This document shows, in pieces, positions 1 through 6,351 of a stretch of 11,268 bases of DNA (its first letter is position 1; each line of letters begins with the position of its first letter). The translations under genes were made by a program, and so were the position numbers. The notes beneath the pieces are model-generated. The model did not search any database and was not told the origin of the DNA. It worked only from the letters and a program-made list of their open reading frames with translations. Source of the stretch: Anaerolineales bacterium (lineage in GTDB: Bacteria; Chloroflexota; Anaerolineae; UBA7937); contig JAUVHF010000039.1 in assembly GCA_030593425.1 (NCBI GenBank), forward strand, positions 1-11,268, read 5' to 3'.

Positions 1-14
1 TCATATTAGTCTCC
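1..14 (-). promoter_or_regulatory. Ribosome binding site and start codon of the next gene (gene outside window)
   Basis: On the minus strand a GGAG (14-11) is followed by six bases and an ATG at 4-2, the last bases of the window in that direction. This is what the start of a gene downstream of the ureohydrolase and co-directional with it would look like. Only one codon plus a base is visible, so neither product nor reality of the gene can be judged. Inference from spacing alone. Confidence 0.35.
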
Positions 15-34
15 ACATTTTCTTGAACCTGCTC

Positions 35-52
35 GGTGGTCTCTCGACCACC
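35..52 (-). other. Short hairpin with GAGA tetraloop between two minus-strand genes
   Basis: Read on the minus strand, GGTGGTC, GAGA, GACCACC forms a perfect 7-bp stem with a GNRA-type tetraloop. It lies 21 nt after the stop of the ureohydrolase and about 30 nt before the possible next start codon. No T-run follows on either strand, so it is not a standard intrinsic terminator. It could stabilise an mRNA 3' end, be a processing site or be a weak attenuator. The fold is seen; the role is not known. Confidence 0.4.
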
Positions 53-73
53 AAAAGAGTGCAGAGTCTCTGG

Positions 74-931
74 TTAGTTAGATTCGAGCATGCATGCGGC
101 GATCTCCTTGAGAAACTTGGCAGCAGCCATTGCCGTGATCCCTAACGGATCACGCTTCGGATTAAACTCGACTATATCCGCACCTGTAATCGGCACACGC
201 AGACTGTGAATCAGCTGAAGCACGTCACGTGTTGATGGTCCCCCTGGTTCATGGTGCGAAACACCGGGGGCAAATGCTGGATCGAGTACATCCATGTCAA
301 GTGAGAGGTAAACCGGACCTCTGAAATCTAGGTTTAATTCAGGCTGCCACTTTCGCATCTCGATGATCTCAACACCATATCGTTCGGCCTGCATGCGCTG
401 ATGCGGGGTCATTGCCCTGATTCCAACCTGGACCAAACGCGCCGCCAAGTTCTCTTCCATTATTCTTGCGAATGGACAGGCATTGGAAAGACGGTTGCCC
501 TCAAACTCGTCATAAAGATCTGGATGGGCATCGAGGTGAAGAATGTTCAGCTTGTCATACTGCTTTCCGTATGCTTTCAGAATGGGGTAGGTAACTGCGT
601 GGTCACCACCAAGGGACAGCACGTAAACATTACGATCAAGCAATTCTGCAATGGTTTTCTCAATTTGCTCGAATGCAACGACGCCACTGGCGAATTCAAG
701 GTCGCCAAGATCACGAAATCGAGGTTCCGTGCCCAGGTCAATTCCACTCTCCGAACACAGGTTAGTCGAACCCGCGTGTAGCACCTCACGAATTCGTGCT
801 GGTGCCAGCGCAGGTCCTCGCATGAACGACGAATTTTCGTCAAACGGTACACCTACGACCGTAACCATGCCAGGCCGCAAGTCGTTGAATGACCCACAAG
901 ATCCATCCGTTGTAGGAACTTCTAATATCAT
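74..931 (-). CDS. Arginase/agmatinase-family ureohydrolase
   Basis: Predicted manganese enzyme that hydrolyses a guanidino group to release urea, for example agmatine to putrescine. The metal-binding set is complete. Numbered from an in-frame GTG at 937: GGDH at 110-113, DAHPD at 136-140, the S-x-D-x-D motif at 212-216 followed by DP, and Glu257 in VEFNP. Length (285-287 aa) is typical of the family. I prefer the ATG at 931: an AAGGAGGG Shine-Dalgarno sits at 948-941, about 10 nt away. The GTG would be only 4 nt from it. The loop after the second Asp motif reads GVSHHEPGG rather than the GTGTPEPGG I recall for classical agmatinases, so agmatine, guanidinobutyrate, arginine or another guanidine compound are all possible substrates. 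GC is near 50% in the lines I counted, lower than the neighbours, which may mean transfer. No polyamine genes are in view. Confidence 0.88.
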   Translation of the reverse strand: MILEVPTTDGSCGSFNDLRPGMVTVVGVPFDENSSFMRGPALAPARIREVLHAGSTNLCSESGIDLGTEPRFRDLGDLEFASGVVAFEQIEKTIAELLDRNVYVLSLGGDHAVTYPILKAYGKQYDKLNILHLDAHPDLYDEFEGNRLSNACPFARIMEENLAARLVQVGIRAMTPHQRMQAERYGVEIIEMRKWQPELNLDFRGPVYLSLDMDVLDPAFAPGVSHHEPGGPSTRDVLQLIHSLRVPITGADIVEFNPKRDPLGITAMAAAKFLKEIAACMLESN

Positions 932-1042
932 TGTCACTTACCCTCCTTATGCTGAGTAGCCACCCGCAACAGCAGGGTCATCACCAGTCTGACCTTCAAC
1001 CTAGAGGAAGAATAGCCAGACTGAGCAACTAGCCCAGATTGT

Positions 1043-1081
1043 AAGCCACCCCGTCAAGAGATGGGATGGCTTTGTTTTTTT
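1043..1081 (+). terminator. Plus-strand intrinsic terminator-like hairpin
   Basis: The arm AAGCCACCCC (1043-1052) pairs with GGGATGGCTT (1063-1072) with a single mismatch across a 10-nt loop. A T-rich run, TTTGTTTTTTT (1071-1081), follows directly. This is the textbook layout of a rho-independent terminator acting on plus-strand transcripts; on the minus strand no T-run follows. No plus-strand gene lies upstream within the window. It may therefore stop antisense transcription into the region, act as a leader attenuator for the VIT/VWA gene, or be left over from a lost gene. Confidence 0.65.
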
Positions 1082-1085
1082 GGTG

Positions 1086-1109
1086 GTGTCAGAAGTTAAC
1101 TCCTGACAC
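1086..1109. promoter_or_regulatory. 24-bp near-perfect palindrome, candidate operator
   Basis: GTGTCAG (1086-1092) and CTGACAC (1103-1109) are exact inverted copies. They flank AGTTAACT (1094-1101), itself a perfect palindrome. Eleven of twelve base pairs match; only the 1093/1102 pair fails. With no loop, this suits a dimeric transcription factor better than an RNA hairpin. It sits in the divergent region between the minus-strand ureohydrolase and the plus-strand VIT/VWA gene, 85 nt before the latter's start, so it could regulate either. I could not assign convincing -35/-10 boxes around it. The regulator is unknown. Confidence 0.4.
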
Positions 1110-1180
1110 GACCTAGCTCCTTTTCATGGGAACCATTATACCCCTTTCAGCGTCTACTAGACAAGAGAGCCCTACCTGAG

Positions 1181-1186
1181 AAGGAG
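1181..1186 (+). promoter_or_regulatory. Ribosome binding site of the VIT/VWA gene
   Basis: AAGGAG lies seven bases before the ATG at 1194 and fixes that start, which also begins a good signal peptide. Confidence 0.75.
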
Positions 1187-1193
1187 ATGCGAG

Positions 1194-3401
1194 ATGAAAA
1201 GGATACTGTTCTCGGCTTTGATGATTCTGGGGCTGATTCTCTCCACCACAGGAGTAGCCTACGCTGACGGGATAATCATCCCCGACCCCCCTCCCCACGT
1301 GCCCCCCATTGAGGTCCCCAACCTGGCGATAAAATATCACCGGGTGAACGTAACCATCGATAACCAGGTGGCCACCACGGAGATCGACCAGGTCTTCGTC
1401 AACGATTCGGAATGGGAACTTGAGGGGATATACATCTTCCCCCTGCCGGAGGAGGCGGCCATCTCTGACTTCGCCATGTGGGTGGATGGGGAGAAGTGGG
1501 AGGGAGAACTTCTGACCCGGGAGAAGGCTCGGCAGATCTACGAGGATATCGTGAGGCAGCGCAAGGACCCAGCGCTTTTGGAGTATATTGGCCGCGAAGC
1601 CTTCCAGGCCAGCATCTTCCCCATCCCCCCGGGAGGGGAAAGACGAATAGAGCTGGCCTATAGCCAACTGCTTCTGGCCGACCAAGGACTGGTAAAGTAC
1701 GTTTACCCCCTGGACACCGAGCGGTTCTCCTCCCGCCCCCTGGAAGAGGTGGTGATCACCGTCCAGATACATTCTCGCCAGGCGATTAAGGCAGTCTACT
1801 CCCCCAGCCACGATATAGCCATCGACCGAGTGGATGACCATAACGTGAATGTCGGATTCGAGGCCGCAGATGTGACCCCCGACCGAGATTTCGAACTCTA
1901 CTACACCCTTTCCGATGAGGAGTTCGGGGTCAACCTTCTCACCTACCGGGAGAGCGGTGAGGATGGCTTCTTTCTCCTGCTCGTGGCCCCTAAGGTGGAA
2001 GTGGAGAGCCGAGAGGTAGTGGCTAAGGATGTTATCTTGGTCCTCGACACCTCGGGCAGCATGGAGGGCGAGAAATTGAGCCAAGCGAAAGAGGCCCTCA
2101 GATACGTCTTGGAGCATCTCAACCCTGAGGATCGGTTCAACATCGTCGCCTTCAGCACCGGGGTCAGCCTCTACGCCGAGGAGTTGCAGCCGGCCACCAA
2201 CCGCCGTGAAGCCCAAAAGTTCATCGACAGGCTAACCGCCGTGGGCGGGACGAATATCCATCGCGCCCTCCTAGAAGCCTTAGAGATGGCCAAGGGCGAG
2301 CGCCCCCAGATCATCATCTTCCTCACCGATGGCCTTCCCACGGAAGGGGTGGTGGGGATGGAGGAGATCATCGGGGATGTCAGAGAGGCGGCTTCTCAAA
2401 ACGCCCGCATCTTCGCCTTCGGGGTGGGTGACGATGTGAACACCCTGCTCTTGGATACCATGGCCCAGGAGAACCGGGGGGCCAGCGTTTACGTGCGCCC
2501 CTATGAGAGCATCGAAGAGGAGGTGTCCAGTTTCTACACCAAAGTCAGCACCCCGCTCTTGGCCGACATGGAGTTGGATTTCGGGAAGGTTCGGGTGGAG
2601 GATACCTACCCTTACCCCCTGCCCGACCTCTTCTTGGGGAGCCAGTTGGTGATGGTAGGGCGGTATTCGAATAACGGCCATACCACCATCGTCCTGCGAG
2701 GAGAGGTGAACGGCGAGGAGCAGGAGTTCCGCTACGGAGTCGACTTCCCGGCCCAAGGGGGGGAGGAGTTCATCCCCCGCCTCTGGGCCACCCGGAAGAT
2801 CGGCTACCTCCTCAACCAGATCCGGCTTCACGGCGAGAACAAGGAACTGGTAGATGAGATCGTAGAACTGAGCATCCGGTACGGGATAATGACCCCCTAC
2901 ACCTCCTTCTTAGTGAACGAGGAGATGGACATCTTCACCCCTGAGGGCAGGGATATCTTGTTAGAGGAGGCGGCCCCCATGGTAGCGGCTCCCACGGCCG
3001 TCTCCGGGAGCAGGGCAGTCCAAGATAGCGAGGCTCGACAAGGGCTGTGGCGAGCGGAAAGAGTGGCGGAGAGCCAAGTGGTCAAAGGGGTAGGGGATAA
3101 GGTCTTCATCCTGCGAGATGGCATCTGGACCGATACTACCTACGAGGGACAGGATACGACGAAGGTGGGCTTCGCTAGTGAGGACTACTTCCGGCTCTTG
3201 AGCGCGCACCCGGAGTGGGCACGATACTTCTCCCTGGGTCAGAGGGTCATCGTGGTGCTGGACGGCACAGCCTACGAGGTCACAGAAGAGGCTCAGCCCG
3301 CCATAGATCTCCCGGCCACCCCTCCTGACCGTGGCCCCTCCGAAAGCCTCCTTGATTTCCTGGTTCGGTTCTTCCACTGGCTTATGAGCCTCCTCGGGTA
3401 G
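1194..3401 (+). CDS. Secreted VIT and von Willebrand factor A domain protein
   Basis: A 735-aa exported protein of the inter-alpha-trypsin-inhibitor-like bacterial family; its precise role is unknown. Residues 1-24 form a signal peptide (Lys-Arg, a hydrophobic core, AYA before Asp25). A VIT domain spans about 44-160, with the typical FPLP strand and the REKARQIYE segment. A VWA domain starts near 278 with a complete metal-ion-dependent adhesion site: DTSGSM at 285-290, Thr353 and Asp379. Such domains bind protein or matrix ligands through a divalent metal. A later module, about 618-696, contains a VFILRDGIW segment and recurs, as I recall, in other bacterial VIT/VWA proteins. The tail (718-735) is hydrophobic but short, with no basic end and no LPXTG motif, so covalent anchoring is not supported; it may be secreted or peripherally attached. 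It is a single-gene unit with its own terminator. Confidence 0.9.
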   Translation: MKRILFSALMILGLILSTTGVAYADGIIIPDPPPHVPPIEVPNLAIKYHRVNVTIDNQVATTEIDQVFVNDSEWELEGIYIFPLPEEAAISDFAMWVDGEKWEGELLTREKARQIYEDIVRQRKDPALLEYIGREAFQASIFPIPPGGERRIELAYSQLLLADQGLVKYVYPLDTERFSSRPLEEVVITVQIHSRQAIKAVYSPSHDIAIDRVDDHNVNVGFEAADVTPDRDFELYYTLSDEEFGVNLLTYRESGEDGFFLLLVAPKVEVESREVVAKDVILVLDTSGSMEGEKLSQAKEALRYVLEHLNPEDRFNIVAFSTGVSLYAEELQPATNRREAQKFIDRLTAVGGTNIHRALLEALEMAKGERPQIIIFLTDGLPTEGVVGMEEIIGDVREAASQNARIFAFGVGDDVNTLLLDTMAQENRGASVYVRPYESIEEEVSSFYTKVSTPLLADMELDFGKVRVEDTYPYPLPDLFLGSQLVMVGRYSNNGHTTIVLRGEVNGEEQEFRYGVDFPAQGGEEFIPRLWATRKIGYLLNQIRLHGENKELVDEIVELSIRYGIMTPYTSFLVNEEMDIFTPEGRDILLEEAAPMVAAPTAVSGSRAVQDSEARQGLWRAERVAESQVVKGVGDKVFILRDGIWTDTTYEGQDTTKVGFASEDYFRLLSAHPEWARYFSLGQRVIVVLDGTAYEVTEEAQPAIDLPATPPDRGPSESLLDFLVRFFHWLMSLLG

Positions 3402-3409
3402 ATAAACAA

Positions 3410-3433
3410 GGGGGCTGGGTTTACCCAGCCCCC
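3410..3433. terminator. Bidirectional terminator between convergent genes
   Basis: GGGGGCTGGG (3410-3419), TTTA, CCCAGCCCCC (3424-3433) is a perfect 10-bp GC-rich stem with a 4-nt loop. It starts 8 nt after the stop of the VIT/VWA gene and lies 29 nt beyond the stop of the convergent sugar kinase gene. The plus-strand tail (TCACTTCTGTT) is only weakly T-rich. The minus-strand tail (CTTGTTTATC) is better, so the hairpin probably ends the long minus-strand operon as well as the plus-strand gene. Confidence 0.8.
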
Positions 3434-3462
3434 TCACTTCTGTTAGCCTGTCCGAAGACACC

Positions 3463-4461
3463 TCACCAGTTCTCCACCGCCCACCTCAACTCTTCTGGCG
3501 TCACGGTGGCGTTCCCCAGTTTGCGCACCACTAGGCCCGCGGCATAGTTAGCCAGATAGGCCCCCATCACCGGGTCGAGGCCGGCAGCCAGGGCCAAAGT
3601 GGCCACGGCGATCACCGTGTCCCCCGCTCCGGTGACATCGAAGACCTCGCTACGGTTGGCGGCGGGGATGTGGAACGATACACCACCTCGGCTGGTGAGA
3701 GACATCCCCTCCCCGCCTCTGGTGATGAGGAGCGCTTTCGCCTCCAGATCGGAGAGCAACCGCTCCCCCGCATCATCGAAAGCCTCATCTATGAGGAGGG
3801 GTTTTCTCAACATCGCCTCCGCCTCCCGCCGGTTGCATTTCACCAGATCGAAGCCACAGAAATTGTATAGGTCACCTTGAGAGTCAACGGTGATCACCTT
3901 TTTGTGCTTCTGGGCCAGCCGCAGGCTGGTGGCGATCATGTCGGTGCTTATCACCCCCGTCTTATAGTCGGAGAGGAGGATGGCCTCCACCTGAGGGGCG
4001 ATCTCCTCCAGGTGCGAGCGCAGGGCTTGGGCGGTAGTCTCGTCCAGGGGGCGGCGGTCCACCAGATCGACGCGGGCCAACTGTTGGGGGAAGACCAGGG
4101 TCCCCTCCGCCACCACCCGGCTCTTGGTGGTAGTAGGACGGCTGGGATCGACCACCACACCGGGGATCTCTATCCCCGCCCCCTCCAGTTCATGCATCAA
4201 GGCTTTCCCTGCCTCGTCATCACCTACTACCCCTATCTGATAGGCTACGCCCCCTAGGGAGACGATATTGTGGGCCGGGTTGCAGGCCCCGCCAGGGAGG
4301 TGGAAGCGGCGCTTGAACTCCAAGACCGGCACCGGAGCCTCTCGGGAGAGCCGCTCCGGGCGACCCACCACGTAGTCGTCTAAGAATAGGTCGCCGATGA
4401 CCACCACGTGCTTATCGGCTAGAGAGGGGATGGCGTCTAAGAGAGCTTGTTTGTCGATCAT
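3463..4461 (-). CDS. PfkB-family sugar kinase, RfaE domain I (heptose-7-phosphate kinase) type
   Basis: A ribokinase-fold kinase of 332 aa, most like the kinase half of RfaE/HldE, which phosphorylates D-glycero-D-manno-heptose 7-phosphate at O-1. Visible from the ATG: VVIGDLFLDDY at 20-30, the REAPVPVLEF signature at 40-49, the substrate-side PGGACN at 57-62 (GGAAN is usual), RPTTTKSRVVA at 109-118, and the catalytic anion-hole motif GAGD at 278-281. The C-terminal nucleotidyltransferase domain of bifunctional HldE is absent, so this is a stand-alone kinase. I chose the ATG at 4461 because AAAGGTGG precedes it by seven bases; an in-frame GTG at 4479 would add six residues. It is the last gene of the operon, 54 nt after the WecG/TagA gene. 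Another sugar phosphate remains possible, since PfkB specificity is hard to read from sequence. Confidence 0.82.
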   Translation of the reverse strand: MIDKQALLDAIPSLADKHVVVIGDLFLDDYVVGRPERLSREAPVPVLEFKRRFHLPGGACNPAHNIVSLGGVAYQIGVVGDDEAGKALMHELEGAGIEIPGVVVDPSRPTTTKSRVVAEGTLVFPQQLARVDLVDRRPLDETTAQALRSHLEEIAPQVEAILLSDYKTGVISTDMIATSLRLAQKHKKVITVDSQGDLYNFCGFDLVKCNRREAEAMLRKPLLIDEAFDDAGERLLSDLEAKALLITRGGEGMSLTSRGGVSFHIPAANRSEVFDVTGAGDTVIAVATLALAAGLDPVMGAYLANYAAGLVVRKLGNATVTPEELRWAVENW

Positions 4462-4515
4462 GGTCTTTCCACCTTTCACCTGCTACTATGCTCTGTACCT
4501 CAGCATCTCCTTGAT

Positions 4516-5247
4516 CTATCTGGAGGAGGTGAGCACCAGCCAGACGAACTTGGGTAGGGCCAGCATCCGCCTCCACCGCCAGGGCTCATGAAGGAGGCGA
4601 TGTAGCCATTCCAAGCCCAGTCGTTGCATCCAACCAGGGGCTCGTTGGGCTTTGCCGGAGATGAAGTCGAAAGCCCCGCCGACACCCATAGCCACCGGCA
4701 CCTCCAGTCGTCCCAGATGGCGATGGATCCATAAATCCTGTTGCGGGGCTCCATAGGCTACCAGGAGCAGGTGAGGCCTGGCTGCTCTAATCATCTCTAT
4801 TATTTCCTCTTCTTCCTTGCGGTCGGGCGACCCCGCATAGGTGCCCACGACCTTGAGCCCCGGATTCTCCTCTTCTAGCCCCATGGCCGTCGCCTCGGCC
4901 ACCCCTTCCGCCGCGCCCAGAAGGAAGAGCCGGTACCCCCGCTCCGCTGTCAGGCTGGCTATCCTCCTCACCGTATCTACCCCGGCCAGTCGTTGGCTTA
5001 GAGGTGCTCCCAAGAAGCGAGCGGCCCAGAGAAGCCCCACCCCATCGGGCAAAGAGAGATCTGCCTCTTTGAGAACCTGGAAGAAGTTCGCATCGCTTTG
5101 GGCCGCCATCACGAACTCCGGGTTCACGGTGACCACCTGATGGGGCCGCCCGTTCTCGATGAACGCCTCGATCTTGGCTAACGCTTCCTCCTCGGTGACA
5201 TTGTCCACAGGGACACCCAAGATCACCACCTGGTCTCTTTTCACCAT
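4516..5247 (-). CDS. WecG/TagA/CpsF-family glycosyltransferase (GT26)
   Basis: Predicted cytoplasmic-face glycosyltransferase that moves an N-acetylated amino sugar or uronic acid from a UDP-sugar to a lipid-linked first sugar, as TagA (teichoic acid linkage) and WecG (enterobacterial common antigen) do. The 243 aa match the family length. Thr40 in TVNPEFV and Asp68 in LPDGVG match the active-site Thr and Asp reported for Thermoanaerobacter TagA; GAPQQDLWI lies at 166-174 and GVGGAFDFISG at 188-198. The last 40 or so residues are rich in Trp, Arg and Leu, like the C-terminal appendage that tethers TagA to the membrane. It starts three bases after the GT9 stop. The actual donor and acceptor cannot be read from the sequence. 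Confidence 0.88.
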   Translation of the reverse strand: MVKRDQVVILGVPVDNVTEEEALAKIEAFIENGRPHQVVTVNPEFVMAAQSDANFFQVLKEADLSLPDGVGLLWAARFLGAPLSQRLAGVDTVRRIASLTAERGYRLFLLGAAEGVAEATAMGLEEENPGLKVVGTYAGSPDRKEEEEIIEMIRAARPHLLLVAYGAPQQDLWIHRHLGRLEVPVAMGVGGAFDFISGKAQRAPGWMQRLGLEWLHRLLHEPWRWRRMLALPKFVWLVLTSSR

Positions 5248-5250
5248 CCC

Positions 5251-6351
5251 TCATCCTCGTAGGAGGCGCTCCGCGGCGGCGAGCACCATCTCTGACCTGA
5301 CCTGGTTTATGCACTCCGGGTTCTCACAACCCTCCAGCCTGCCCAGTTGGAACCCGCGATAGATACAGGGGCTGCACTCCAGGTCTATCTGCACCACCTC
5401 ATGGCTTGGCCCCCAAGGCCCCCAGGCCAAAGGGTTGGAGGGGCCGAAGATGGCCACCACCGGCGTGCCCACGGCGGAGGCTACGTGCATCACCCCAGAA
5501 TCGTTACCCACGAATAGACGACTTAGCCTCAGCAAGGCGGCTAATACAGGTATAGAGGTCTTGCCTCCCAGGTCGATAGCCTCATAGTGCATGAGAGAGG
5601 CAACGTATTGCGCTAGTTCTGCCTCATCTGGGCCGCCCAGGAGGGCTACCTGGCTCCCATATCTCTCTATAAGGGCATCGGCCACCTGGGCGAAGCGATC
5701 CGGGGGCCACCGCCGAGCCAGGCTATGCTCGCCTGAGCCAGGGTGGATAGCCACCAAAGGCTTGTTCTCCCTCCATCGTCCTGAGCCTCGCAGGAGGGCT
5801 TGGGCTTTCTCCACCGCTCCCTCGGATACCGGTAAGTTAAGGTTTTCGGTCTTCGCCCCTACCAGTCCCACCACCTCCAACCAATATTCCACCTCATGGC
5901 GACCACCGAAGCCTAGATCTTTCACCCGCTGGGTAAGGAACCAGCCCCGACCGTTGTCCAGCCCGATCCGCTCCCCGGCTCCAGTAGAGAGGGCTAACCC
6001 AGCATATTTAAGGGTCCCCCAGCGAGTGGTTAGGTGGTGGAGGATGAAAAGCCAGTCATAGTTGCGGCTCCTCAGACTCCGCCAGAGTCGCATGAGGCTC
6101 CAGAGAGAGGAGGGCTTAGCCGTTGAGATGAGGCTATCATACTGGTGCTTCTCGAAAGTGAGAACCTCATCCACTAGGGGCGAGCCTTCTAAAATAGGAG
6201 CCGAGTGGGGCGTCACCAAGGCATCGATGCGGGCTTGGGAGAACGACTCTCGCAGCGCCCTGAGCGCTGGGATGGCCGTGAGGAGGTCGCCCATGTCGGC
6301 CAGTTTAACTACCAAGATGCGTTCAGGTATCTCGCTACCCTTTTCGGCCAT
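5251..6351 (-). CDS. Glycosyltransferase family 9, ADP-heptose:LPS heptosyltransferase-like
   Basis: A 366-aa GT-B enzyme of family 9 (RfaF/WaaF-like). In Gram-negative bacteria these move heptose from ADP-heptose to lipopolysaccharide core. The N-terminal VVKLADMGDLLTAIPALRAL (13-32) is the family opening, which recalls the usual R/K-x-x-x-x-GD pattern. HPGSG lies near 204, and GNDSG (282-286) begins the donor-binding segment, followed by VGTPVVAIFGPSNP. Near the C-terminus are four cysteines (326, 329, 342, 347) in a C-x2-C-x12-C-x4-C arrangement; family members often carry cysteines here and they may bind a metal. The gene overlaps the end of the GT4 gene by 17 nt. With the heptose-kinase-like gene in the same operon, a heptose-containing surface glycan is plausible but inferred. 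Confidence 0.88.
   Translation of the reverse strand: MAEKGSEIPERILVVKLADMGDLLTAIPALRALRESFSQARIDALVTPHSAPILEGSPLVDEVLTFEKHQYDSLISTAKPSSLWSLMRLWRSLRSRNYDWLFILHHLTTRWGTLKYAGLALSTGAGERIGLDNGRGWFLTQRVKDLGFGGRHEVEYWLEVVGLVGAKTENLNLPVSEGAVEKAQALLRGSGRWRENKPLVAIHPGSGEHSLARRWPPDRFAQVADALIERYGSQVALLGGPDEAELAQYVASLMHYEAIDLGGKTSIPVLAALLRLSRLFVGNDSGVMHVASAVGTPVVAIFGPSNPLAWGPWGPSHEVVQIDLECSPCIYRGFQLGRLEGCENPECINQVRSEMVLAAAERLLRG

Noticed and set aside
651..959. Plus-strand frame of 102 codons overlapping the ureohydrolase start, a possible source for the terminator at 1043-1081
   Set aside because: It is antisense to a well-supported gene, its sequence is low in complexity of motifs and it has no persuasive ribosome binding site.
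985..1023. CAGTCTG/CAGACTG inverted repeat in the intergenic region
   Set aside because: Only seven base pairs with a 25-base loop; too weak to call a structure or an operator.
1038..1057. TTGACG and TACAAT on the minus strand as a promoter for the ureohydrolase
   Set aside because: The two boxes are only 8 bases apart, so they cannot form one sigma-70-type promoter.
1103..1139. CTGACA (1103) and CATTAT (1134) as a promoter for the VIT/VWA gene
   Set aside because: The spacing is 25 bases, far too long, and both boxes are imperfect.
1113..2216. Long open frame (367 codons) on the minus strand opposite the VIT/VWA gene
   Set aside because: It lies antisense to a gene with clear signal peptide, VIT and VWA motifs. 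The protein resembles no family, and long antisense frames are expected opposite GC-rich coding sequence.
2280..2831. Second open frame (183 codons) antisense to the VIT/VWA gene
   Set aside because: Same reason; no recognisable motif and no separate ribosome binding site that I could find convincing.
3318..3401. LPATP followed by a hydrophobic tail, as a possible sortase signal in the VIT/VWA protein
   Set aside because: LPXTG needs Gly at the fifth position and a basic tail after the hydrophobic stretch; neither is present.
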